Positions 42,501 through 50,998 of a DNA stretch of 64,000 bases are shown here, piece after piece. The stretch comes from Burkholderiales bacterium (lineage in GTDB: Bacteria; Pseudomonadota; Gammaproteobacteria; Burkholderiales; SG8-39). The translations under genes were made by a program, and so were the position numbers. The notes beneath the pieces were generated by a model. That model made no database searches, had not been told where the DNA came from, and was given only the letters and a program-made list of their open reading frames with translations. Position 1 is the stretch's first letter. The number at the start of each line of letters is the position of its first letter. Location of the stretch: assembly GCA_014860355.1 (NCBI GenBank), contig JACZJV010000009.1, forward strand, positions 1-64,000. Direction: 5' to 3'.

Positions 42501-44150
42501 CTATAGCTTCCAGTCCATCGTCGCAATGCCGTTGAGGAAGCGCGACTTCACCTGATAGAGGATTGAAGGGTCGGAAGCCGTCTTATTGCCGAGTGCAATA
42601 AGACTCTCAATCTCTTTCGAGTCATCGAGCTTATATAGTCCCTGCGATGTAGTCGCGTTGACCCGCAAAAATCTCGGGTCTCCGACCAACTGGCGAGCAT
42701 GCTGAATAGCCGAGTCGACTTGAGCGTTCATCAGTAGATCGATCAGAGTTTTATTCCACCCTGCGATTCCAGCGTTGGCAAGCATCTTCACCGTAAACGG
42801 TTCGTCGGTGGTGCCAATGCTCAGCACATCGATTCGATCCAACGGAACGTTCAGATAGCAGACCGCTTCGACAATGCCTGCCATAACGGGACAATTGGCC
42901 CATACTCCACCGTCGAAATATGACGGGTTGGCGATCATGTTCTTAACTCTGGCGGCGGAAAAGTAGGTCGGAGCCGATGCGGTCGCAAGAGCCACTTCAG
43001 CTGCGCACGTCCCCGCATCCGCTGTCAGCAATTCGTTATGCGGAGTTCTAAAGGTATGGCACGCACCGCTACCTGCATCGTATGCTGGTATGACAAGACG
43101 ACAGATCGAATTACCCAATGTTTTTTGTTTACCATCTGGGAAATATGCCGCCTCGATCTCCTCTAGCAATATCTCCTGCGAGTGCTTTGGTCTGAAGAAG
43201 TGACGAAGCTCACGGCGCAGTTTTCCAAGCAACCGAGTAACGGGGAAGATCACTGGGCCTCGCTCGCGATAAAACTTGAGCATTTGAAGGGGGGTCAGCC
43301 CCATTCCAAGGCCAACCGCGAGTATCCCTCCGGTGGATGTTCCAGCAATCAGATCGAAATGCCGTCCCACCGACTCGCCGATCGCTTCCTCCAATGTTGC
43401 CAGCACAGAAGCAGTAAAGGCCCCCCTAATTCCTCCGCCGTCCAACGCTAATATACGGAAGGATATCCCGTCAGAGACTCGGCCATGAACGAGCGGCAGC
43501 CGGGTAAGCTGAGTACAAACGGTGTCGACGAGTGCTGAAACATCCTCTCGTGTTGCAATTGCTGCGTTGAAATCTTGATCTAGTCCATTTCGCAGGAAAT
43601 TAATCAATTCAGGGTGATCGCGAACAAAGCCTTGCGCCGCCCCTCCCAGGCCGCCCAGGAGGAAACACGGAAGTCCGCGATCTATTGCGAGCCCTGCTTC
43701 AATTGGCACCCCGGCGCGTCCGGCAACTTCTTGCCACCAGCGCCCGCCAACGGCAACAAAGGCGTCGCAACGTTCGGACATCCAACGACGGAGTTCCGAC
43801 AGACTTTCGTCTCGAGCGTTATCACCGGAGGACTCGGGCGTTTCGTAGACCATGCAGTGTTCGCGCCACTCCTGGATCGGCACGGCGTCGGGGGTCTTCG
43901 ACCAATAACGGGAAACAGCTAGTGTGAGACAGTCTTTGCGGCCCTCAGCCCTAATAAACCTATCTGCCTCAGCCAATAAGGTTGGAGTAAAGCTAGGATG
44001 GCTGCCGTGAAGAATATGCCCTCCGCTGCGAAACACTAACGCGGCGAATTGCGCGACGAAAGCAAGGATGGATTCTCGCTGCGCCTCCGTGGCGTCCGGA
44101 GGTACCGCCCCGGAAAGCCAAATTCGAACGCCATGCAGTGATCCTGTCAT
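42501..44150 (-). CDS. SLOG-patatin fusion: predicted nucleotide-sensing phospholipase effector
   Basis: This 549-residue protein has two parts. Residues about 1-180 form a Rossmann-like SLOG domain (VRIWLSGAVPPDA, GGHILHGSHPSFTP, CDAFVAVGGRWW, GVPIEAGLAIDRGLPCFLLGG), resembling SLOG families that associate with TIR proteins. Residues about 230-549 form a patatin-like phospholipase with LDGGGIRG, the nucleophile Ser272 in GTSTGG and the catalytic Asp413 in FDGG. By position it replaces ThsA of Thoeris, whose SLOG domain binds the TIR product. The prediction is that signal binding turns on membrane lipid hydrolysis, as CapV does in CBASS. The start has only a weak ribosome site. Confidence 0.85.
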   Translation of the reverse strand: MTGSLHGVRIWLSGAVPPDATEAQRESILAFVAQFAALVFRSGGHILHGSHPSFTPTLLAEADRFIRAEGRKDCLTLAVSRYWSKTPDAVPIQEWREHCMVYETPESSGDNARDESLSELRRWMSERCDAFVAVGGRWWQEVAGRAGVPIEAGLAIDRGLPCFLLGGLGGAAQGFVRDHPELINFLRNGLDQDFNAAIATREDVSALVDTVCTQLTRLPLVHGRVSDGISFRILALDGGGIRGAFTASVLATLEEAIGESVGRHFDLIAGTSTGGILAVGLGMGLTPLQMLKFYRERGPVIFPVTRLLGKLRRELRHFFRPKHSQEILLEEIEAAYFPDGKQKTLGNSICRLVIPAYDAGSGACHTFRTPHNELLTADAGTCAAEVALATASAPTYFSAARVKNMIANPSYFDGGVWANCPVMAGIVEAVCYLNVPLDRIDVLSIGTTDEPFTVKMLANAGIAGWNKTLIDLLMNAQVDSAIQHARQLVGDPRFLRVNATTSQGLYKLDDSKEIESLIALGNKTASDPSILYQVKSRFLNGIATMDWKL

Positions 44151-44256
44151 CGGTCATTACCCCAACTTGGGAGGTTGCACACTACGACCGTTCGGATAGC
44201 GGCGATAGGCATGATGCAGCGCTATCCAGGGAGAGTAAGGATCCAGTTCTTGCGGT

Positions 44257-44631
44257 TCAAGACAGCAGTTTCTTGAGGTTTTCCCAGTTCCATGCGTACA
44301 GTCGCCCAGCGTCCGGCACGGGTGTGTAATTGCCATCCTTGTAGCCAATGACCTGCACGATCTTTACCCCAGCATTGCGTGCCATTGCTATTTCCTTCAA
44401 GACGCCAGACGCTTTGTGGGTCTTCACGCCTACCATTACCAAGACAATTTCAGAACGGGCGATTGCCGCCGCCGCTTTCTTCTCCCAGTCCTTCTCGGGT
44501 GCGGCTTCCTTCAACGAGTGGTCGATAACCTCAAAGGGCGAATCCTCGTGCTTCGATTGCCCGATGACGAAGTCCTTAAGCACGCGATCGTTGTCAAAGT
44601 CAAAGCTGACGAACACACGTTTTTTTGCCAT
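44257..44631 (-). CDS. Small TIR-like (ThsB-like) protein
   Basis: This 124-residue protein begins AKKRVFVSFDFDNDRVLKDF, resembling TIR-like DUF1863 (MTH538) domains, and continues AIARSEIVLVMVGVKTHKASGVLKEIAMA, where Glu80 could be the catalytic Glu, then GVKIVQVIGYKDG. It lacks the C-terminal extension of the larger ThsB at 41861. AGGGAG precedes the ATG. Thoeris loci often have several ThsB genes per effector, so it may be a second sensor for other phages. Confidence 0.75.
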   Translation of the reverse strand: MAKKRVFVSFDFDNDRVLKDFVIGQSKHEDSPFEVIDHSLKEAAPEKDWEKKAAAAIARSEIVLVMVGVKTHKASGVLKEIAMARNAGVKIVQVIGYKDGNYTPVPDAGRLYAWNWENLKKLLS

Positions 44632-44910
44632 TGATTTCTCCCTGAAAAAATGACCTCACAACAGTTTCCACAATGCCGCCGAGATTTGCACCGCCTGCGC
44701 CGGGCACGACGGCATGTCCAACAGCATCCCCGATACCAGCCGCTATAATTTCGCCTGAAGAAACCTGTCCGCGATGAACTGCGCAGTAGTCACCTTTAGT
44801 GACATTGTTAAGGCAACGTCGACCGGTCTTAGTAACCGCCTAATATCTACGCATGGTCGATGGCTAAGGAAGGCTGGCAAACGGTGCGGGCTGGCCGTAA
44901 ACGCCATCGT

Positions 44911-45441
44911 TCATACCCTAGCGGTAGAAATATCGCGCAAGAACCGGCCACCTTGTACACTAGCGGCCTCGAAGAGGGCCAGACCTCGTCCACCGTCTGT
45001 CTCGCTAATCTGCCGATACAACTTTAGATATTCACTGCCATATGTGCCGCTACTGTCGCTGGTGGCAATGATGATTATTGAGTCGGCTCCCTTTTTGCCG
45101 TCGGCATAGCCTACTTCCCAAGGGCACCAGCGTGAGCCTTCCGAATTCGGTGTCGCGAGATATAGAAGCCAATCACAGGCCAAGATGCTTTTCTGCAACC
45201 ATTCGGCCGTTTCTCGCGTCGGCCGCTCGTCCAGCGTGTTGTGCTCCCAATCGATGAAAAGCTCCCAGCCTTGCTCTGCCAATAGTGTCTGCAATCCTTT
45301 GGCGCGGGTACGGTCCAGGTGGCTGTGACTTAGGAACGCCGATCTTTGCGATTTTGCCAATGCTTCGTTAAGCGATTTGGCGAGACCTGTGCGTGAGGGC
45401 CGTTGTGCCGCGCGGTCAAGAGTGTCTAGCAAGATTGACAT
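44911..45441 (-). CDS. TIR-domain protein, third putative sensor
   Basis: This 176-residue protein has a 30-residue helical lead and then a TIR domain: SAFLSHSHLDRTRAKGLQTLLAEQGWELFIDWE, SILACDWLLYLATPNSEGSRWCPWEVGYADG, where Glu109 is the expected catalytic residue (the usual WxxxE pattern). It is the first gene of the four-gene group, 279 bases from the next. It differs from the two ThsB-like proteins and is closer to the general bacterial TIR type. No clear ribosome site is visible. Confidence 0.75.
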   Translation of the reverse strand: MSILLDTLDRAAQRPSRTGLAKSLNEALAKSQRSAFLSHSHLDRTRAKGLQTLLAEQGWELFIDWEHNTLDERPTRETAEWLQKSILACDWLLYLATPNSEGSRWCPWEVGYADGKKGADSIIIIATSDSSGTYGSEYLKLYRQISETDGGRGLALFEAASVQGGRFLRDISTARV

Positions 45442-45913
45442 GCTATTAGGGAGAGCGTGCCTAGTGAGACGTTTTCACTGCCTAGCTGTTGGCTCACTGG
45501 CCAGCGTGACCGCCTTTAACGGTACAGCGTCCACGGTGCGCTGTACTGAGGCAGTATACCCATATGCATGTAAGGGTCAATATGATTTGCCGTATAGCGC
45601 ACGTTTCGACTAGGAACCTTCTTATGCGCGGGCTGCTACGACCGTACGATTTGAGCAATTCTTAGAACCGATTCGGTCGGTTTCCAGTTACCGAAATCGA
45701 GTGCATCGTTTCGACGGCCTGCACCTCCGGAATGACCGCTCGACGGCCCAATGCTGACTCATTGCGCCTAGAATCCGGGCGTCCGCTTCGGCCGATAAGT
45801 GTGCATTCGAGCAATGCCGCGCAGCCCCAGAGTCTGGTCATATATAGAGCCCCATTTAACACCGATGAGCGGTCTTCCATGACGATCTAGTCGATTCTGG
45901 CTAAACTGTCTGC
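45442..45913. other. Intergenic region between the TIR operon and yedK
   Basis: The two genes are divergent, so both promoters should lie here. I see no gene and no strong repeat. It is less GC-rich than the flanks. Confidence 0.4.
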
Positions 45914-46606
45914 ATGTGCGGCCGCTACGTTTCCCCGGAACAAGCTGCAATTGAGCGCCAATGGCACATTGGTCGCCACAACCAGCCGAACTTGTCTGAG
46001 CCATTCGCTGCGCGCTACAACGTCGCGCCACAACAGGGCAATCCGAAAAATTTCATCCCGGTGGTGCGGCAGTCGGACTCCGACGAGCTTGAACTCGTCC
46101 AGTTGCAGTGGTGGCTCCTGCCGTTCTGGTCCAAGGAGCCGAGGATCAAGTACAGCACCTTCAACGCCCGGATCGAGACCGTGGCCAAGGCGGCGAGCTT
46201 CCGGGATCCGCTGAAGCGCCGGCGCTGCGTCATTCCGGCCCTGGGCTGGTACGAGTGGCAGGAGTTGCCGTCAGGCAAGCTGCCCTGGTACTTGCACAGC
46301 GCCAAAGGCGAACTCCTGGCGTTTGCCGGAGTGTGGGACCGGTGGCAGGGCACGGACGGGGCGATCGAGTCCTGCTCGATCATAGTGGGTCCTGCCAATA
46401 GCGCATTCGGAAAGATTCATGATCGCATGCCATTCGTGATTCCGCCGGACAGGGCAGGGCCGTGGCTTGATCGCGACCAGACCGATGCCGATAAGGCAAT
46501 GGAACTACTACTGCCGAATCCTGACGACGCAATTGCCTTTCACCGCGTGAGCACCCGTGTCAGCAACGCACGCAACCAGGGCGCGGATTTGATCGACGCC
46601 GTCTAG
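45914..46606 (+). CDS. yedK: SRAP/HMCES-family DNA-abasic-site crosslinking protein
   Basis: This 230-residue protein has the catalytic Cys2 (MCGRY), and then RYNVAPQQ, WWLLPFWSKEPRIKYSTFNARIET, the active-site region RRCVIPALGWYEW and the conserved His in KIHDRMPFVI. It shields abasic sites in single-stranded DNA by forming a covalent thiazolidine bond. Such genes are common near mobile and defence genes. The start is fixed by Cys2. No ribosome site is obvious. Confidence 0.93.
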   Translation: MCGRYVSPEQAAIERQWHIGRHNQPNLSEPFAARYNVAPQQGNPKNFIPVVRQSDSDELELVQLQWWLLPFWSKEPRIKYSTFNARIETVAKAASFRDPLKRRRCVIPALGWYEWQELPSGKLPWYLHSAKGELLAFAGVWDRWQGTDGAIESCSIIVGPANSAFGKIHDRMPFVIPPDRAGPWLDRDQTDADKAMELLLPNPDDAIAFHRVSTRVSNARNQGADLIDAV

Positions 46607-46669
46607 GCTTGTATCGGAGGCGGCAAATTCTCTGGCGCTGGCGAGCATGGATTCGAGCAGGTCTAGGCA

Positions 46670-47635
46670 ATGAAACGAACGCTGCAGCTTGCCGGAATCA
46701 TACTGATCCTCCTCTTCGGGTTGATCTACGTTCAATACCGATCCGATTTCTCGGCAGCCCGCGAGGAATTGGCAGCGGGCAGCCAGATCGCCAATACAGT
46801 GTGCGGACCGCTCGAGTACGCTGTTGCCGGTTCGGGTCCCGCAGTTCTGGTCATACACGGCGCCGGCGGCGGCTACTCGCAGGTCGCGGCGATCACCGAG
46901 TCGCTCGCGGCTTCGGGTTTCAAGGCGATCGCGATGTCGCGCTTCGGCTACCTCCGCACGCCCCTGCCGACAGACGCGTCCCCGGCCGCGCAGGCTGACG
47001 CCCACGCCTGCCTTCTGGATATCCTGGGTATATCAAAGGCTTCCGCCATAGGACTGTCGGCCGGTGCGCCCTCGGCCATCCAGTATTGCCTGCGCCATCC
47101 GGGGCGCTGTTCGGCCTTGGTCCTGCTCGTGCCGGCCATCTCCGTACCAGGACGCGGCGTTAGCGAGACGACTCCACCGTCGCCGTTCTGGCAGTTCGTA
47201 TTCGACTACGTGCTCAGGTCGGACTTCGTGATCTGGGGCGTGACGCGGTTCTGGCCGGAGATGCTGGTTGAAACTGTGCTGGCCACTCCCTTGGAACAGT
47301 TTCGTCGCGCGAGCCCGGCGGAGCGAGCGCGCGGTCTCAGCGTGATCCGGGATATTTTTCCGGTGAGCCTCAAGACGAACGGTTTGAAAAACGACGCGCT
47401 CGTTACGACGGTTTCGATCGCCCGCGGCCTAGCTCGGATAACGGCCCCGACGCTGGCGATCAGCGCGAAGGACGACCTGTACCGTACGGATGGCGGCGCC
47501 AAATATGTTGCAGAGCAGATTCCGGGCGCGCGCCTAGTCTTGTATTCCACGGGCGGACACGCTTGGCTGGGACATGATGCCGAGGTCCGTGACGAGCTGG
47601 TGCGCTTCCTTCGAGGATCGACTGCGCCTCGATAA
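46670..47635 (+). CDS. Alpha/beta hydrolase with N-terminal membrane anchor
   Basis: This 321-residue protein has a hydrophobic helix (residues 5-22) and then the alpha/beta hydrolase fold: oxyanion-hole HGAGGG (63-68), nucleophile Ser130 in GLSAGAPS, acid Asp in SAKDDLY, and catalytic His in GGHAWLGH. The substrate is unknown; it might act at the outer face of the inner membrane. It follows yedK by 63 bases on the same strand. Confidence 0.85.
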   Translation: MKRTLQLAGIILILLFGLIYVQYRSDFSAAREELAAGSQIANTVCGPLEYAVAGSGPAVLVIHGAGGGYSQVAAITESLAASGFKAIAMSRFGYLRTPLPTDASPAAQADAHACLLDILGISKASAIGLSAGAPSAIQYCLRHPGRCSALVLLVPAISVPGRGVSETTPPSPFWQFVFDYVLRSDFVIWGVTRFWPEMLVETVLATPLEQFRRASPAERARGLSVIRDIFPVSLKTNGLKNDALVTTVSIARGLARITAPTLAISAKDDLYRTDGGAKYVAEQIPGARLVLYSTGGHAWLGHDAEVRDELVRFLRGSTAPR

Positions 47636-47655
47636 CGACGGGCAGCTTTCGGACC

Positions 47656-47679
47656 CGCGTTAGCGGTGCTGACAGCCGC
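47656..47679 (+). repeat. Imperfect 24-bp inverted repeat, left copy
   Basis: It begins CGCGTTAGC and matches the reverse complement of 49625-49648 at 20 of 24 positions. The two copies flank the tyrosine recombinase gene and its hairpin-rich upstream region. Confidence 0.45.
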
Positions 47680-47714
47680 GGCAGCCACGTCCGCAGGGCT
47701 ACCTACCGATCATC

Positions 47715-48581
47715 TCAGCGGCCTACGTAGACTCCGACTATTTGACTGCGAAAATGCCCGAGTTCCAGGCTGATCGTGAGCCGCGCCTCCTGGTCGATCG
47801 CCCTCTGCGCCGGTGTCAAATCCTTAGAGCGCGGCCCGCCGGCGGCCGGCGCCGCCCAGCCGGTGAGTTCCCGGTAGCGCGTCTGCGCGTACTGGTGGCG
47901 GTGTCCGTGCATGCGGTGGATGCCGGCTTTTTCACACTGGTATTCGAAGCGCCGGAGCTGCTCCACGTAGCGCTTGTCGGCCGGAATGAGGCTGCCCCTG
48001 CCGGCCAGGCGCTTCGCCTCGTCGAGCACCCGGCGCTGCGCCTCGTTGCGGATCGGAATATCCCGCGCGCGGCCACCCTTGGTCCAGGTGTCTTTCAACA
48101 CAAGCCTGTCCCCGCGATCCGCCCAACCGGGCCGGATCTTGATCGATTCTGCGCGCCGCAGTCCGAACGCCGCCTGTAGCTGCAGCGCCATCCGCGTGTA
48201 CGGGTCGCTGAGCCTCGACAGGTCGCCGCTGGTCAGTTCGCGCGCCTTGCTGACGTTGCTGACGTATTGGCGCTTGCCGATACCGTAATGCACGTTGTCG
48301 CAGGCGACGACTTTTTGCTTGTCGATCTTCTCCGCCCACCATCGAAGCTCCGCCATGCGATTCTTGATCGTACCGGCAACCAGACCCTCCGCCTGCCAGC
48401 GCCCGACCAATCGCTCGACGTGCTTTGACTTCAGGCTGGCTGCTACCATGTGCCGATAGCCCAGCTCGTGGAGCTGGTTGGCGATCAGGGCGAGCACGCG
48501 TTCGCGGTCGCGCTGCGTGGCAAAGCTGCCGTCGCGATTACGATGGCAGAGCTGTTTCAGCTCGAAGTTCAGATTCCGCAT
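47715..48581 (-). CDS. Tyrosine recombinase (integrase-domain protein)
   Basis: This 288-residue protein has an N-terminal SAM-like core-binding part (residues 1-95) and a catalytic domain with the expected residues: Arg142 or Arg143 in FGLRRAES, Lys168 in TWTKGG, HGHRH at 225-229, His276 in LELGHFRS and Tyr285 in VGVYVGR, three residues from the end. It belongs to the short integrase type met in conjugative elements and islands. GAGAGGA precedes the ATG. Whether it moves the neighbouring defence genes is not known. Confidence 0.88.
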   Translation of the reverse strand: MRNLNFELKQLCHRNRDGSFATQRDRERVLALIANQLHELGYRHMVAASLKSKHVERLVGRWQAEGLVAGTIKNRMAELRWWAEKIDKQKVVACDNVHYGIGKRQYVSNVSKARELTSGDLSRLSDPYTRMALQLQAAFGLRRAESIKIRPGWADRGDRLVLKDTWTKGGRARDIPIRNEAQRRVLDEAKRLAGRGSLIPADKRYVEQLRRFEYQCEKAGIHRMHGHRHQYAQTRYRELTGWAAPAAGGPRSKDLTPAQRAIDQEARLTISLELGHFRSQIVGVYVGR

Positions 48582-48897
48582 TTCTTCCTCTCCAGGTTTT
48601 GGCCGTTTCTTCCTTTCCTCCTTTTTCCCTTTCGTTGCCCTTTCGGTTCTGCCCTTTACGTTGCTGCTGGTGTGTGAAGCCGGTCAGCTCAGTGTTTCTG
48701 TCCGTCCCGTACGCTCGGCGTATCGGGATCTACTAGGGACTCGGGACACCACTCCCGTTTCGTGCCGTTTGCTTTGCTTCTTGCCGCCGCGGCACGCGGC
48801 ATTGGCGTCGATGGCGCTTCCTGTGGGAAGCCGATTCATCGAGGAGCCGTTGACCCAGGGCTCGAAGGGGCGCTTCTCCAGCGCGGCATTGCACAGA

Positions 48898-49432
48898 GCC
48901 CGCGGGGAGCGGGCATGAGGGCGGACCGCATTGCGCGGTCCAAGAAGACGACGGGTCAGGGACCCCGTCACGTGGGCTTGTAACTTGCGCCAGCCACCGA
49001 TAAGTCCTTGATGGCTGGGGCATCGTGCGCATCGTCACTACCGGCTGGCGCCGGGTAGTAACGATGCGATTGGCGCAGAGGTACTGCCGCAGTTACGCGG
49101 CAATTTATTGGTGCAGCGATCGAAGCGGCTCGTGCCGCCGCGATCCGCCGGAGTCAGGCTGCCCCGTGTACGTCACACGCAGACGCGCCTGGCGCAGACC
49201 ATCGCAGGTTGAAACAGGTGTTGCCGCTGGGGCAGTGGAGCAGGGCCCATCCGCACGCGAATGCGCTGAGCCCTGATCGGGACCGTGCTGCCTATCGGCG
49301 GAGCCGCGCCATGACTGCGGCCCGCGATGGTTTGCTGGACGCTGTTCGGACCTGGATGTCCGAACCTTGACTGCAGGCTTAACTTGTATCTCCTAGCCTT
49401 GCGGCTGCCGGTTTTCAGGAGATGAGACCGGC
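48898..49432. repeat. Cluster of at least six stem-loops
   Basis: Stems seen: GCCCGC/GCGGGC (48898-48914), GGACCGC/GCGGTCC (48923-48941), CCAGCCA/TGGCTGG (48990-49018), a 17-bp stem with one bulge, one G-U pair and a 4-base loop (49029-49067), GTTCGGAC/GTCCGAAC (49344-49365), and ATCTCCT/AGGAGAT with AGCC/GGCT nested (49388-49423). The last overlaps an alternative CCGGT/ACCGG pairing. This could be a structured RNA, a recombination site array or a decayed one. Confidence 0.5.
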
Positions 49433-49624
49433 TTTGGCGCTCGACGTCGCGAGCAAGGGCGATGCGATTACGGGCATCAACCGGGCTGACGCAGCCAGCG
49501 TAAATCGACGTTCATTATCCTGCGATCCTGCAATGGATGCCAAAACCAACTTGCGCTGCGCATCGATTGCGGATCCAACGATTGGACCATCAAACCAAGG
49601 CGCAAGTTCCGCAGTCACGGGGAC

Positions 49625-49648
49625 GCGGCTGTTTGCAGTGCTAACGCG
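49625..49648 (-). repeat. Imperfect 24-bp inverted repeat, right copy
   Basis: It begins GCGGCTGTTTGC and ends GCTAACGCG; it is the partner of 47656-47679. It is followed by CTTGTTAGG, which with CTAAC makes a short palindrome. Confidence 0.45.
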
Positions 49649-49752
49649 CTTGTTAGGGAGGAGTTGACGCGGGCGGCTTACCCACCGCCGCGCGTTCCGT
49701 GCGTGAGAGGCGCCTCCACGCGCGAGCGTGGATAAGGCCCACTCTGGCCACG

Positions 49753-49992
49753 TCAGGTTTTCGGTGTGCGCGCCGCAAGATCGATCGCCGGCTCAAGCGC
49801 AGAGCGGATTCGGTTGACCACATCGGCAAGCGGAATCATCGCGAGATCATTCTTTCTCACGAACGCTGCCCATAGGGCTTGTCTCGACGGATCGGCTGCA
49901 AATCCACCGGATAGGCCCATCGGCAATGCCGTGGGCACGGACATGCCGCGCCGCGTGAGGGTCGCGGAGATTGCCTGGGCGCGGGTATTCAT
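49753..49992 (-). pseudogene. 3' fragment of a second AbiEii-like nucleotidyltransferase
   Basis: About 79 residues remain open (RGMSVPTALPMGLSGGF, DPSRQALWAAFVRKNDL, LADVVNRIRSAL). They resemble the C-terminus of AbiEii/AbiGii nucleotidyltransferases other than the intact one beside it. The catalytic N-terminal domain is absent. It directly follows the intact abiEii gene and overlaps no other supported gene. Confidence 0.45.
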
Positions 49993-50029
49993 TTTATTAG
50001 CTGCCAGCGCTACGGCCGCAGACCGATGC

Positions 50030-50998
50030 TCAGCGTCCCTGCTGTTGTCGAACGTTGAGAGATTTCCATTCCAACAGTGGATGCCGCTGAATTTTCGCGG
50101 CCCAGGCTGCATCCGCTGTCAGGAGCGACGGAACGATCTCGCCGTGGTCCAGCAGCCGATCCAGAAACGCGCGCTCTGCGTCGGACATGGGTAGTACGGC
50201 GCCGAGAGCGCTGCGGCACTCATCGACCAAACGCCGCGCCCAGGTGTCGGCTTGCCCGATTCCGCGTGCGTAGTCATTGCGAAACGTGGGTAGCAACTGG
50301 TTCTTCAGTTCGTTGGGATCGAAATTGACATCGTCCACCGAGACCGTGCGCCAGTCCCTGCGGTTCATCGCGCCGTAGAGCACGAAAGCGGCACGCAGGC
50401 GATCGCGATCCAGATTGTGTCGGGTGAGCAGCTGATGCGCGTCGAACAGGTCGCGGCTTGCCCGGCGTGCCAGCAACGCTGCGAGTTTGCCGGCCGCAAG
50501 CTCATGCAAATCCAGCACCGGAATTTCGCGGGCCTGGTAGGAACCCAGCATTCTGGAGTCCTGCTTGGCGATGTCCCAGAGCGGAATCCGGAACATGAAA
50601 TTCAGATCGAGTTCCAGATTACCGCCTTGCCCGAGCGCGCTTTCGTAGCGCAGGCGCCATTTGCCGCCGGCGTGATCATCGGGTAGCCGCTGCAGCGCGT
50701 AGCCTTCACGGGCGCAGACCGCCTGAATGGCCTGCTCCACTTTGGGCCGTTCGGCGAGCATGGTCTCCCGGTCGATCGCGCCGATATAGTTGAGGTCGAT
50801 GTCGACTGACAAGCGAGGCATGTCGAACACGAACAGGTTCAACGCCGTTCCGCCCTTGAGCGCCAGGCGTCCTTTGAGAAAGGGGTGGCTGCGGAGGCCT
50901 TCCAGAAGCGTGAGAAGTTGAATGACCTTTTCCAGCACCTCGGGGCGAAATCCGGTGGTCTCTGCCTCGAAGCGCAGTCTTTCTTGTGAGATCTTCAT
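50030..50998 (-). CDS. abiEii: AbiEii toxin (nucleotidyltransferase)
   Basis: This 322-residue nucleotidyltransferase-fold protein has the motifs KGGTALN (48-54) and SVDIDLNY (64-71), with the metal-binding Asp pair, ELDLNFM and the helical C-terminal half (LDLHELAAGKLAALLARRASRDLFD). AbiEii is the toxin of the type IV system AbiE, active on tRNA or GTP pools depending on the homologue, and causes abortive infection of phage. The start overlaps the antitoxin stop by four bases. Confidence 0.9.
   Translation of the reverse strand: MKISQERLRFEAETTGFRPEVLEKVIQLLTLLEGLRSHPFLKGRLALKGGTALNLFVFDMPRLSVDIDLNYIGAIDRETMLAERPKVEQAIQAVCAREGYALQRLPDDHAGGKWRLRYESALGQGGNLELDLNFMFRIPLWDIAKQDSRMLGSYQAREIPVLDLHELAAGKLAALLARRASRDLFDAHQLLTRHNLDRDRLRAAFVLYGAMNRRDWRTVSVDDVNFDPNELKNQLLPTFRNDYARGIGQADTWARRLVDECRSALGAVLPMSDAERAFLDRLLDHGEIVPSLLTADAAWAAKIQRHPLLEWKSLNVRQQQGR

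Larger units (their letters stand above)
48582..49752. other. Large noncoding region upstream of the recombinase
   Basis: About 1.17 kb without a supported gene. A pyrimidine-rich tract (48580-48660) is followed by a dense series of hairpins (separate entry). A 24-bp inverted repeat closes it on the right at 49625. Confidence 0.55.

Noticed and set aside
44640-44860. Gly-rich minus-strand frame (GDAVGHAVVPGAGGANLGG) between the first two TIR genes
   Set aside because: It looks somewhat protein-like, but no ATG, GTG or TTG start lies in phase and it overlaps the next gene's start. It could be a relic; there is too little evidence to call it.
47715-48581. Integrase as the missing integrase of the 18-29 kb element
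   Set aside because: It is 19 kb away, beyond host-type metabolic genes, on the other strand and with its own flanking repeats. Nothing links the two.
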